This document shows, in pieces, positions 1-13,190 of a DNA stretch of 64,000 bases. Source of the stretch: Phoenix dactylifera (Eukaryota > Streptophyta > Magnoliopsida > Arecales > Arecaceae); NCBI RefSeq assembly GCF_009389715.1, contig NC_052392.1:37815410-37879409 (forward strand), given 5' to 3'. How positions within the stretch are numbered: position 1 is the stretch's first letter; the number at the start of each line of letters is the position of its first letter. Below the pieces are notes generated by a model. That model searched no databases and had not been told where the DNA came from. It saw only the letters and a list, made by a program, of their open reading frames with translations. A program made the translations under genes and the position numbers.

Positions 1-1171
1 TCTCATCAAATTCCCCTTTGAGGCCTACTTTCCGTTGGTCCGTCACCAAACGGCAAGGCATGGAAAGGGTTAATTTAGAAATGGTACGGTCCGAGCCACG
101 TAGCCTCAGCAAATGGACCGGTTTCCTTTGGAAAGGAGAATTTAGTCTGGCAAAATAATAGCCTATCAAGAAAGGGGAGGGAAAAAGGAGGTTCTTTTGG
201 GACTTCAATCGCATGAAATCGTGAAAGAAATAAGGAAATGAGAGGTTTTTAATTAGGGTGAGGCTATCAGGAAGTGAAAAGGAAGGGACCTTCTTCTTCT
301 TCTCTTCCCTTTTTTTTTTTTTCTTCGGAAAACCGGAATGGACTTTAAGCTCTTTAGGAGCAATATTCTTCGAATTATTAAAATATTTATTTCGCGATTC
401 TTTCGTTCAAGCCAATCAGGTCGAATTAAAAAAATTTGTGAATATTATGAATTATTCTTGATTTATATTCAGAGTATGAGAGGGTTGCTTTTTGTTACTA
501 AAAGGCCAATGATTGGAAGCAGCAGGACATATAAGGAGGAGAATGTTCGAGAATGGGACACAAAAAATGCCTGGTTGCAGTTTAATCTTGGTAGGAAACA
601 GTCTCTGGGAACGCAGACTGCCACCATCCGTGCTGGTGCTATTTTAGAGTCTGGAGCTTTCCAAACTCAAACAGGTTACTTTGTAGAAGAGAGGTTTGCT
701 TCAAGAATTTAGTAAATATTATTTGGCCCAAAGTTGGGATAAGAGGCTGAAGCAAGAAGGTATCAGCTCTCCCTTGACCGGATTTTTGATGGTTTGATCC
801 CTGGGAAGCCAGGATACCAAGCAACGAGCTGAGATGACATAAAAGTCTGTGATATTTAAAAGATATACTGATTCTGATTCAAGGTTGAACCACGCTAAAA
901 CTCAAGGTCATTTCTTGAAAAACGATTCCACCCAGGAACGGCCTGTCAATTTCCCCCGAAATGTTGACAGCCATGCACAAGTTCCGGCTGTCATTTTTCC
1001 TATGTGAAATTTTAAGGATTGATAACCTACTCTCTGTTATAGTACGTTATCAATCTATCCATTTTTTATAGGACAAAAAATATCCTTACTTTTTGTAACT
1101 CTTAAAAGTATTTTATATATTTTTATAGTCCCACATTAATTCACCCTTTCAATCCTTTAATTAATACTCTA
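1..1171. other. Unassigned flanking DNA
   Basis: I recognise no gene here. The longest open frame (338-712, plus) is 124 codons, shows no familiar domain and begins in low-complexity T-rich sequence. The first 200 bases are less AT-rich than what follows and could be the edge of a gene outside the window. From about 1,000 the sequence is AT-rich and grades into a microsatellite. Confidence 0.4.
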
Positions 1172-1262
1172 TATATATATACATGTGTGTGTGTATATGT
1201 ATATACATACATCTATATATATACATGTGTGTGTGTATACACACACATGTATGTATATATAT
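1172..1262. repeat. Compound TA/TG microsatellite with near-palindromic core
   Basis: Alternating (TA)n, (TG)n and (AC)n runs. Two ACATG(TG)n blocks are followed by TATACACACACATGT, so the second block can fold back on itself. It lies immediately upstream of the LINE and may mark its insertion site or truncation point. Confidence 0.85.
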
Positions 1263-1269
1263 AGTGGAG

Positions 1270-4200
1270 GGGCCTATGGAGGGGCTATGGATGAGGTGGT
1301 GTTTCATTAATTGCAACCCCGGGGTAGTGGGTTGTGATACTTTCATGGGTGATTAATGAAGGTTTTCCTATGGAATTGCCGTGGCGCGGGGAAAGCCTTC
1401 TTTTGCCCTGGCTTTTCGCAGGTTTGTGCAATAGCACAATCCAAAACATCTGTGTGTTGTTTGAGACTCGGTTGTCGGGTTGGGGCCTACAAAAGGCTAG
1501 GAGAGAGATCCCTAGGTCGTGGGGATTCTATGCAGTGGAGTCTTGTGGGCTGTCGGGTGGAATTATTGTCACTTGGAGCAGGGTTCATGTAGACACACAT
1601 TTTTCATGTGTGTGACCAAGAGGTGATTATGGTGATCTCGGAGGGCGCTAGTGCTCCTTGGGTTCTTGCAACAGTGTATGCTAATGCTGACTTCAGGGAG
1701 AGACGGACGCTGTGGGAGGAGGCATCGCAATTGATTTGTTAGGGCTACCCTTTGTTGATGGCTAGTGACTTCAATTATATTGTTGATCCTCAGTAGAAGA
1801 TGAGGGGTAAGATCTTCTCTTATGAGAGGAAGATCAAGGAATTTCAGAACTTTTTGACCACAAATGGACTGATTGACTTGAGATTCTCGGACCCCTAGGT
1901 TTTCCATGGTGCAACAATCAGCAGGGTCAGGCTAGAGTTTAGGAGAGACTCGACAGAGCCGGTGCGACAGCTGGGTGGGTCCAAAGCTTTTCGAATCACC
2001 GTGTGAGTCACTTGCCTAGGATTGCGTCCGGTCACAGCGCTTTATTGGTGAGGACAAATGCATATGACCCAGTGCACCCCCCTTTCAGATTCGAGAAGTT
2101 GTGGCTTTGTTATCCACGTTCATGGAAGATGGTGAGGGAGGCATGGAGCATTCCAGTTAGGGGTGATGCTATGTATCGGGTGTCCTGCAAATTGGAGTTG
2201 GCGAGGAGGAGGCTGAGGAGATGGAATCAAGAGGAGGTGGGTGATATTTTTAGGAGGATTGAGGAGTCAGAGGTGGTTGTCGCCAGTTTACAAGCTCAGG
2301 AGGCTCGAGGGGGGGTTGTTGGATGAGGAGGTAGGGGAGCTCAGATCATTATTGGCACTGCATGATGCCCTCCTCAGACAACAGGAGATATTCTGGAGAC
2401 AGAAGACGAGGGTACAGTGGATTATGGAGGGAGATAGAAATACCAGATTTTTTTCACCAGGCGACAATGATTAAAAGGCATCAGAACAGGATCAGAGTTA
2501 TCAGAGGTGAGGATGGGCAACAGTTGGAGGATCCAGATGTGATCCAGAGGATTTTGGTGAGTTTCTTTAGGGCCAGGTAAACAGAGCAGACTACAGGTGT
2601 GAGCCTAGCAGATATACCGTCGCCAGTGGTTGGGTTACAGAGGAGGAGACTACAGCACTGATCAGGCAGGTATCAGAGAGGGAGATTAGGGAGGCGGTGT
2701 GGTCCCTTGGGGGGGACAAGGCTCTAGGGCCGGATGGGTTTCCACCTATGTTCTTTCAGAGATATTGGATAATAGCTGGACGAGAATGTGACGGAGGCCA
2801 TACAGCAGTTTTTCAGCACGACAGTGATGGCGACTGAGTGGCAAAGGACTTTCATCATCCTGATTTCGAAGCAGCAGGACGCTACAGAGCTGAGTCATTT
2901 TCGTCCGATTAGCCTTTGTATGACTCTGTACAAGGTGACGACGAAGATTCTTGCTGTCAGGTTGAGGGATGTTCTTCCTAGGCTTATTAGCCCAGAGCAG
3001 GGGCTTTCTTGGAGGAGCAGAGTATATCTGACAATGTACTCATTGCTCAGGAGTTTATGTTTGATCTTGGTAGGGCTCCGATGATGAGAAGCTTGATGGG
3101 GATCAAGCTTGACATGGAGAGGGTCTATGACAGGATGAGGTGGAACTTTGTGCAGCAGTCTTTGCGGGGGTATGGGTTTCATGAGACATGGATCAGGTGG
3201 GCTATGGGCTGTATTAGTGCTCCTTTTTTTTGCTATTTTAGTGAATGGTGCGCCATCCCATTTCTTTGCGTCGTCAGGGGGGTTGTGCCAGGGTTGCCTC
3301 CTTTCTCTACTATTGTTCATTATTTGTGCGAATGCATTGTCTAGATCTCTGCGGCAAGCAGTGGCCAGTCAGAAGTTGGAGGCTTACAGACCGGCAACGG
3401 GGGCCTCAGCGATTTCTTATCTGCTCTTCGCTAATGATTGCTTGCTTGCTTTTAGCCCGGTCGTCTAGGCAGGCGGCCCGGGTTATAGGTCAGATTTTTC
3501 GGGATTACTGTGCTGTGTCGGGTCAACGGGTCAATTTGACCAAATCGGTTGTTATATTTAGCCCGAAGACTAGAGTGGCACTAAAGCACTCTATATTAGA
3601 GGTCCTGGGGGTGGGTGAGCAGGTGGGTACGATGACATACCTGGGGGTTCCACTATGTGGCCGACGGTTGAGAACTAGGGATTGCACCTCCCTTGGGCTC
3701 AACATCAGACGCAGGTTAGAGGGCTGGCAGATACACACACTTTCTATGATGGGTAGGATCACTCCTGGTTAGCTCAGTGCTTACCTCAGTCCCTATTTAT
3801 CTACTATCCTACGCCGTTATCCCGGTGGCAATTCTGAGGTCTCTTGAGCAGCTTTTTATGGATTTTATCTAGGGGAAGAGCAGTGGTAGAGGCGGTATCC
3901 ATCTGGTGGCTTGGGAAGTTGTATATCAGCCGATCAGTGCTAGAAGTCTGGGGGTGCAGTCTTTGGTGGCGAGACGGGAGGTATTAGCGGTGAGGCATGC
4001 AGTTAGATTTGTGCTTGAGCCCGAGAGTATGTGGTCCTCACTGATGAGAGCCAAGTATGGAGATTTGGTACCTGGGGGCAAGCTGGGCCGTCACCACTCT
4101 CCGGTCTGGAGGGAGATGTGTGCTAGGACTATGGTGGTGCTTCCGAAGATCAGATAGGCCATTGGTGATGGTCGTTCTATAAATGTGATGAAAGACAGTT

Positions 4201-5525
4201 GGGTTGACCGAGTAGCCGATCTGCCGCATGCCGACCATGGTGGACTCAGCGAAATTAGCAGGGTGTAGGGTTAGCGATTTACTGGACTCAGAGGGGGGCC
4301 ATTGGAGGGTGGGGATGAGCAGCTGGCGGAGTTGGTTTTATCCCTGCCAGTCCCTACTGGGGGGGAGTCTGACAGGTTAGTTTGGATGCCGACGGGGCAA
4401 TCACGGGTGCGGGCCCTAGAGATCTTCACGCACTGTTCAGCAGGGCGCCAGTTCCACGGATTGCGAGTGGCTGGATATGGAGGCTACAAATTCATCCCGG
4501 AGTGGCACTCTTCATCTGGAAGGTGGCTTGGGGCTGCCTTTCGATCGGGAGTCTGTAGTCCGGTGTGGCATGCGGGTCCCTCAGTGCTGTGAGGAGTGTG
4601 GTGATATCGTGGAGACCACCGAGCATGTTCTTCTACAGTGCCCTAGGGCTCGAGAGATATGGCGGAGGTCTCGATCCCTCTACCTGACGCGGTGGTCTTA
4701 GCGGCAGGATCTGATGCAAGTGTTGAGAGACTTTACGCGGAGCCCTAGATCGGCGGTGGATGGAATTCTTAGGGCGTACCTGTTTTATCACATTTGGCTA
4801 GACAGGAACGTCGGCATATTCGAGAGGTGGCGGTCGCTTCCGAGGATGGTGGTGGATAAAGCGGCGCGACACCGCGAGGGAGGTTATTGCGGCTGCTACC
4901 GTATTTTCTTCTGGGATGGCTAGGGATACCTGGGGTACTCTTCACGTTGTTTCAGCGCCCCGTTTTGCCCTTATTTCTTGGGTACCCTCATCCCTTGACT
5001 ATCTCAAAGTAAACTTCGACGGCAGCAGGTCAGTGGATGGTGTGACTGGAGGGGTTGGATTTGTGATCAGGGATCACTGTGGTAGGATGCTTGCCGCAGG
5101 AGGGCGGCGTATACCAGAGCTTACAGTAGTTGGGGCAGAGTTGCGGACTGCCTAGGAGGATTTATCCTATGCGAGGCAAGTGCTTGGTGTCGAGCGGATG
5201 CACCTTGAGAGGGACTCAGCGATGGTGATCGATTGAATCCGGAGGGCGGACATGTATGGTGATGATCACCCCCTTATTCAGAAGACTCGCAAGATGGCTC
5301 AGCTGATGAGCGGCTTTCACACAAATCACGTGTTAGGAAAGCAAATAGGACCACAGACTGGGTCGCCTCTTTGTTGCCCGGCACTCCGGAGATATTTTGT
5401 GAACGTCTGCATCAGATGCTCCTTTTGCTTTATTGTCATTTCTTTTCCGTAATTTGACTGGTTGTACTCATGTTAGATTTATATGAATGAGTAGCCATTT
5501 TTACCAAAAAAAAAAAAAAAAAAAA
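1270..5525 (+). mobile_element. Degenerate L1-type LINE (non-LTR retrotransposon)
   Basis: ORF2-like coding sequence in broken plus-strand frames. Order: apurinic endonuclease (about 1,356-2,060; starts MKVFLWNCRGAG and contains a DFNYIVDPQ segment and a SGHSALL motif corresponding to the family's SDHSPL), reverse transcriptase (about 2,690-3,480; LGPDGFPPMFFQRYW, then FRPISLCMTLYKVTTKILA, then the catalytic loop as FAND), zinc-knuckle zf-RVT region (about 4,560-4,690; CEECGDIVETTEHVLLQCP) and RNase H (about 4,985-5,290; VNFDGS, GAELRTA, LERDSAMVID). It ends in about 20 A residues at 5,505-5,525. Many frameshifts and stops, plus FAND in place of FADD, make it inactive. No ORF1 is visible, so it is probably 5' truncated. 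I found no convincing target-site duplication. Confidence 0.88.
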
Positions 5526-7859
5526 GAAGTTAGAATGACTGGATGCTTGCCATTCCACCAAAGCACCAACAAAAAAACACCACTCTCTAAATCATTCCCC
5601 AAATCAACAAGCACTTTTATCCACCTAAAGCACAATGGCAAGATACCGATGAATCGATCAAAATTTTAGAGCAATGTCCTTCCAAATCTCACAGCCTCAA
5701 AAACTAAAAATAAGCCTAGTTACGCATTTAGCTTTTGAAATCTAGTTACGCGTTGGCCCAGTGCAATAACATTCTGGTGCATAACTAATAAACCTTTACT
5801 AACAATTAACCATAAATCCCTGAATTCTATTTTTTCCCTTTTTTTGAGCAGGGAATAGCTAAAAAAGATCTAGCACTTGCTGCAATGAAAGAGAATGTGT
5901 GACATCCTGCCATAAGCCAAGCCTCCTACATAGACTGCGCTAAAGGAAAAGATGATAATCAAAATTCAGAATACTGCAAACAAAATGATATACCAAGGAG
6001 CATCCCAAACAAAAGATGGAATCATCATAACAAAACAGAAACTATCAAGAACCTTGCTATTAGCAAGTGATTCAAATCCCATGAGACGAACCATCCTGTT
6101 TTTCTATGGAGAAGCGCACACTCCATTCCAAGACTTCAATCCTGGCACAGACAATGGTGGAACAACCCATCCGGACACTAGGAATGATGCCCCATTCCGA
6201 CAGTCAAAAAAACCCATAAAACCACGCAAAGAGCTAAGCAAGCAAATACTAAAATTTTCTCCTTGCAACCAAATATATGGTATCAGATTCAACATGTTCT
6301 TAGGATATTATCAATAATATCATAATAGAATGTTGTAAAAAATGTAATATCCCGACAAGCCTAAGCTCCTGCAGATATTGCACAAAATAAACATCCACCC
6401 TCACCATTAGATATGAAAACATTTAAACAAAGATGAAAGCACAGAACAAAAAATGTCAAAGCCCTGTAACACAATGGAATGTTAGATCTAACAGGAATCC
6501 ACATATATAACTCTTGCAAGTACCTCCACCAGCCAATCATGTCTTCTGTACTGCTTCTACACCTTAACTTGTGTCAATAGGGTTATGATCAAATGACCAG
6601 ACAAGGGAGTAAGGGAACTCAAGAAAGAAAACAATCTCGTGTCCCTAACACAACTGTTGGCATCCATGCTAATACTCTCACGTCCAAATGTTTAGTCTCC
6701 TCAGTTCTCTACTTTCAACCTTCAGCCCAACTCATTTATGCCTCTCTTCACTTGACACCATCCCTTAAAAAGAGAGATACATCTCAATGGTAAAACGCAT
6801 ATACAACCAACAAATAATAGAGAAATACCAGGTAGCAGATGGAATAAGTACTGATTAATAAAAACAGAGAAATAAGAAGTACTGACTAATAATGAAAACG
6901 AGGAAGCAGATGGGAAAAGTGGAGCTCCCACAAATGAAACTAATTTAGAAAATTCTGCGATTTTCTTTAGCCAAACTGAAAAAGGAAAAATCCACCTGAT
7001 AATTAAGATTACAAAGGCCAGCAGTAGATAACTGCAATATAAAAATTATCAAGGGTTCCCTCATAGAAAGAGTCCCCTCCAGCATAAACTATCTGTTAGA
7101 CAGCAACAGAATCTGAGAACAGAACTACTGGCATCTAAACTCCAACCCCCCCCATTCTGTTTGTGTGGGTGAACAAATAAATCATCCTGGCAAAAGCAAT
7201 GAGAGAAATTCACTCAGTGTGAAGCTGAAAAGCAAAGATTGGGACCACAAAAAAAGTAGAATGAATGTTAAAGAAACCCATTTGGGTGTCAACTGCAAGC
7301 TTATCAGACAATAATATATACTTTCCGTCATAAGACACTAATCATGAACTGCATTGTCAACTTAATACATGAATAAAAAAGCATATAGAAAAGATCTTTC
7401 ATGATGTACCTTTAAATATTCCTTGAAGATGATGTTTCTCGAAAGATGCTTCAACGACAACAACAGTACAGTACATTTTCATGACATAAGTAGAATACAT
7501 TTCATGACGTTAAAAATAATCATGAGTTAATGCCCTATAAAAAAAGCATACAGACCAGATCTTTTGAATCATGCCTCATCCAGTAGTAGAAAATACTATT
7601 GTAAAACACAATCTCGAACTCCAACAACAGACAGTATCTTGGTAGCAATTAATATACTGGAGCAGAAATAAGGAAAGGAAACAGAAGGATCTTTGAAGAG
7701 AAACACCCCAAAGGAACTAATATTAAGGCACTCCAGTCAAAAATAAGCACCAACCTCAAAATGGACTGATGGAGTTCTTATCACAACCATACGATACTTC
7801 TCTATAAAAGTGGACATCAATGCCTAGTTATGGCCACCACGAAAAACACCGAGACCAAA

Positions 7860-9900
7860 TTTAAGTTCACAGTGCACAGACCAAACTAAAAATATTTGTG
7901 TATCAATTTTGGATGTACTTTGTGGAACAACTGAAACTCCACTAAGTGATCGTACCAAGATAAATTCCAAAAAAGAAAGATGCCTGGCACTGTGGCAATT
8001 CCAAGAAGTTGGCGTTTTCCCCCTAGCCCAGAAAAGCATTCCTCTTTCTTTATTAAATATCAGGCTTGCCTTACGTTTTGTTCTGCTCCAGCTTGCACAC
8101 AAATCTGTGCTCTAACCCTTTGTCAATTAATCATTTGCATCCATTTCATTCTCTCTCCTGAATTGCAAACCAAGTCCTGATTCCCCGAAATCTTTCCCAA
8201 TCTACAACCTATAATATGAAATCAGATGAGGACTGACAAACCATTAGGAAGAGTAAGTTCAGAGAGTCATGAAGAAAAAATTGTTAAGTAATAAATTTGA
8301 AAAACACCCTCAAACCCCCATGAACAAAAACCATCTTCACCATTACAAGATCTTGCAAGACTGCAATTATACAAGCAGCAATCACCTCTTATACTAAAAG
8401 ATCCCTAAGCCATAGATGCTGCTTCATTTTGGCGAGGAAATAGATGCTATTTGATGTAATCTACATAACCAATGAAAATAATTAGCCGCACCCTACGCGG
8501 GGACTATGGCAGTGATTGAGTCAAGACAATGGTGCAATAACGAAGAAGCACTTCAGTGACTGGCTGTACTGACTTGCCTCACTGGCTAAACTAATGGAAA
8601 CCACCTTGTGCAAGTGCAGGAAGCCATAAAAAAAATCTGTCATCTCTGAAACCATCTTCAGCAACCCCGGAAGGAGTATTTAAAGAAAGGAATGGTTCGA
8701 AAAGGGAGCAGGCACCATAACTAGAACGTCCAGAAAGACATGACAACCAGAACTAGAAATTCATGGATAAAAATATAGCAAAAAAATTGGATCATCTGTG
8801 TCATTCCAAAAGGAAAAACAGCCTCAACGACATAACAAGAAAATGAAGTTATCCAAAATTCTTTGCAATCACAAGTCCACAATTTTCTGAAAAATCTATC
8901 TGATAATCCGACCTTCACCACCTAACTCTGTTCACCAAAAATAACAGCAACATTATGAAGACAAAGAATCCCCTGCCTGGCCAGAACCCCTGCGTGCACA
9001 GCACTAGATATAATGGTAAAAGTATTTCAAGAGACAATTCTGAAAAGCAATCCAGAAAAGATCCATGGAGAATCCAAACAGCAACCCAAGCAATATTAAA
9101 TGTTGAAACCGAAAGAGGATGCTTTTAAGTCCAGACAAGATAGAAATTTTAATACTGGCTGGTCCTTGAAAACACACAATTCCAAGAAGTTCACATAATT
9201 CTTTCCCCATTTCTCCCTCGGAATTGCTAGCATTCCCTCTTGTTGATTGAATATCTGGCTTGCCCACAAATAGTTATTCTATCCAAAACTTCTGAATGCA
9301 CAGCACCAGATATAATCGCATGACGAGCACGGTGAAAATATTTAGTAAAACAACTGAAGAACAGTCCAAGAAAGAAAACATCTTGATAATAAGCGATCTC
9401 GAAGTCCAAATAAGATATAAACAAGACATAGCCACCTTGATAATGCTTAGTCCTTGGGCAAGCACAATTCCAAGAAGTCGACAGCTACATAGTCATATTC
9501 CTTCATTAATTAAACATTTGGCTGGCCTATGAACCCTTATTGCAATTCCATTCCTCCTTGGCTATTCCCTTGATACTGATGAATCACTTCTCTCCCATTC
9601 ATTGTTCCTCTCCTGAGTTGCAATAAAATCATAAATTTTTAAACTAGGTCACAGACATCCAAAGTCTTCCTCATTCTACAACCTCAAGTATGAATCAGAT
9701 AACTAATTTATGAATTTCAAGAACCTGCCGGATCCCCATGTAATCTCCTCCCAATGAAGCAAAAAGAAAATAAATACTGCCTGCTGCAAATGATCTAGGA
9801 AATAAATGCTGCTTCATTTTTGTGAGGACTGAAATGCTATACCTGATATAGTCCACATCACTAATGAAAATATCTCAAGCCAAGCAATTGATTAGTTGTT
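7860..9900 (-). repeat. Three-fold diverged tandem duplication
   Basis: Related modules follow one another. The landmark ATTCCAAGAAGT recurs near 7,998, 9,178 and 9,468. TGCACAGCA(C/T)(C/T)AGATATAAT recurs at about 8,995 and 9,296. ATGCTGCTTCATTTT followed by G(C/T)GAGGA recurs at about 8,416 and 9,808. The modules near 8.0-8.48 kb and 9.46-9.87 kb align almost end to end, through CTCTCCTGA(A/G)TTGCAA and the later AATGAAAATA. Divergence is substantial, so the duplications are not recent. Confidence 0.75.
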
Positions 9901-10574
9901 GATTGAATAAAAATACTGATCAAAAAAGAGAATTACTTAGATGTGAACACACATTGTTGATCATAGCATGGAAAGATATTAATCAGCATACATGGAGATG
10001 ACATCCAAGTATAAGAACAGAGCAGCCGATGACATCCATGAAAGTTGAACAAATTGATCTCAGAAGAAAGAAAAGAACATCACCACCATAGGAAGAAAAT
10101 AACAGTATGTGCAGCTAACCAAATCCAGAATCTTCCAAGAATCCTGCAGGTTTGCATCCTAAGAAGCCCTAATAACCGAGAGCCTTTAGCAAACAATTAC
10201 TACAATATGAATAACAAAAGCCTCCTGTACTTCCTGCATGGTCCCACAAGATACCATGGCACGAACCAAAACAACTGACAAGGAAAAGCAATCTAAATAA
10301 GATAGTCCCAATTCCGAAAAAAGATTTCTTGAAAAATTCCTAAGCATTGGACATGAACCACTAAACCACAAATATCCACTTCTACAGTCTAAGATACCAA
10401 ATCAAGTGATAAGTAACCAATCAGGTATAAAGAAAAGCACAAAAAATCCCGCTATTTGGGCAATGAGTTAAGTTGGTGACTGAATTTAGATATTGATGGA
10501 ATAAATTAACGGTATCAATTAGCACAGAAATCAAAATGGTATTGACGAGATTACACAAGAATGATGGAATACAC

Positions 10575-10842
10575 TGGTAGTAAATGACCTTCAAAAATAT
10601 TTCTTTGCAATAGGGAAGGTGATCAAAGGCCGTTCGGAGTGCTTTAGCGGCTTCAAGTTGACGAGACCTCTTCTTCCATACATCGAACTTTCCTTCGAAG
10701 GAGACTTTTCGCCTAGCAAAATGGTCAATCCACAGCTTTCGTTGTCTTTCCACTTTGTTGAATGAATTTGATCTATCGATCCAACAGAGTGATTTCTGGC
10801 AAAGCAAAGGGAACTAGAGCGCAGCCAGCCCCAGGGGATCAA
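10575..10842 (-). other. Possible coding island, unrecognised
   Basis: A segment with higher GC and regular codon texture inside otherwise AT-rich DNA. One minus-strand frame reads from about residue LCWIDRSNSFNKVERQRK to RQLEAAKALRTAFDHLPYC and is rich in basic and helical residues. A potential donor (AAG then GTCATT) follows at about 10,584 and potential AG acceptors precede it. I do not recognise the family. It could be an exon of the minus-strand unit starting at 19.3 kb, or a captured gene fragment. No domain claim is made. Confidence 0.35.
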
Positions 10843-12659
10843 GAGAGTGCAAACTTCTCACACAACTCTTAGTTCGAAAAGTTCATGATCAAAGGTTTTG
10901 CAATAATGTGACAAAGAATAGAAAGCCACGAGAACGAGTGGAAACTGAGTAATAGTCAGGTGGCTTCAAGATGACCAGACACCACCACAATAATGGAGGA
11001 TATCATGGTCTATCTTGACAGGGCCACTATGAAAAGCATCGAACTCCAGCCTCTGTGAACAGGATACTGACCATAACTGAGGAGAAATTATTTGGATGCA
11101 AATATGTAATTTTTTCAGAAGCAAGCTACCAAGAAAAGATCAAACAACAGATGAAACTCGGAACCTAAAAATCTAATATTTTAACAGTTCACAGCCTTCA
11201 ATGTCATGGCAAGGCAGCTACTGTTTGTGTGTGCAGGTAAAAATAATAAAATAACAGAATAATGAAATGATAACAAAGAGAACATTGATAGAAGAATACA
11301 AGAAAAATAAATAAGGAGCGACCAAAATAACCAACCTCAGAATGAAAAACACCAAACAAACATTTTTGTAGTAACATCCTGGCTCCTACCTATCACAAAA
11401 AGCTAACACTGTGTGCCAGAATTCTTGCACAAACAGCATTATATTCAATAGCAGGAACGAAAGGGATATTCTGAGAACAAACTTTGATTGGGGGGAAAAT
11501 CAGAACAAGATCACCTCAGTTACGAATTCCAAGTTTATAATCTACCCAAATTAACAGCCAAGATACCCATTCAGATGGCTAATTAACAAAAAGGAACTCA
11601 TAACCCCTATAACAGTCATTGATCAGGTATTTTCTGAACCGATTGAAATGCAAAAATCAGCGTCAGTTATGGAAGAAATCTGTTGAAATTTAACCAAGTC
11701 CGGAGTTCTTCATAATCTATCCAAATCAACAACCAATATAACTATTCAGATGGCTAAGGAAAAGGAATTTGTAGATTCTACAAAAGTCAAATTGGAAGAA
11801 CCCCATAAACAAATATTGCCTTCACCATTACAAGCTCTCAAGAGGCTGCAAAGAAACAAGAAACAATAATAACTTTTGGTAAGAAGACTAAAAAATAAAT
11901 GTCATTTAACAAAATACGTACAAGAATCTTTAAGGTAAAACCCCCTTCATGAGAATTATGTCTAGAGCCAACCCGTTCACATAACTGCTTCAGTCAATAT
12001 TGTCGCTGCAGAAATTTGCTGATTGAGCCAGGGAGAAGAGGATCACTTAGCAATAAAACATGGACATATTAACCATAATACATGATGAAAATAATGAAAT
12101 TGATTATGAAATCTCGGTGGCTGATAACTTCAAATAATTTTGACTTCGAATATTTAAAGAAAGGAAAACCTTGACTATAGGGGAAGACAATGAAGCTCTT
12201 TGCAAATATCCAAATCTAGAATTTCCAGAAAAATGAAATTTCTAACAGTGTTCTTTTGATTACAGCCCAAGGTGTGCATAAGGACCCAGATCTGTTCACT
12301 GATTGAAAAACGGCATAAATCACCAAAATCATTTAGACCACCAAATCATTGACACGACAAATAATAGCAACGCCCAATAGCAAAAGCTTCCTCCAATGAA
12401 AAGAGCCTGCTACAGCAAAACCTCTGTGAAATTCGACCAAAACAAGGATAATAAATTCTGCCTGCCATAGAAACTGAGAAATGTATTTTGATTGATCCGC
12501 ATCAACAGAGATAAGAAATACCCTTTGTCTTTTTTTTTGATGACATTAGCCAAGAAGGAAAAGAAAGGAAAATGGAAGAAGATGGATCCAGATGCCCAAC
12601 AAGTTAATAGAAAGTGCCACTTACTAAACACTTCTATCCATCAACTTCCATGACAGTTG

Positions 12660-13190
12660 CAAGAGAGTCATTGTTCTGGTACAATATAGTCTCTGAAAGC
12701 ACACAGCCAGAAAAGACTATACCAGTGTCCAGATCCCCGGAAACTAGCATCCACATTGCCAAGATAACTAAGAAGTGAAAGCTCAAATAAATTGGAGAGA
12801 AAATAACCTAAAGATACTTCAAATACAGTCAAAAACTCCAATAGGCAACAAAAGCAATACAAGAAGTCCATGTTTGTGGCTCCCAAGATACTTGGACAAG
12901 GCAACCATTGTTCTCGTATAATAAACTCTGAAAGCACACTGCCAGAAAAGACTTTACCGATGTCCAAATCTCTGGAAACTGACATTTAGCTTGCCAAGAT
13001 AACTCTTTCTGTTCTCATCTAGCTTGCCAAGATAACTCTTTCTGTAGTCCACTGGTAAGATAACGAAGAAGTGAAAGCATATAGAAATGAGACAGAGAAT
13101 ACCTAAAGACACTTTAAGCACAGTCAATTACTCCAATATTGCATGGTCTTCAATAGGCAAGAAAAAAGCAATCCAAGAAGTCACTGTTCT
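12660..13190 (-). repeat. Diverged tandem duplication with nested 32-bp repeat
   Basis: The block at about 12,662-12,867 (CATTGTTCT, then CTCTGAAAGCACAC, GCCAGAAAAGACT, GTCCA, GGAAACT, GAAGTGAAAGC, AATAGGCAA) recurs at about 12,898-13,180 in the same order. The second copy holds its own 32-bp duplication, in which CTTGCCAAGATAACTCTTTC occurs twice (about 12,989 and 13,021). Confidence 0.8.
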
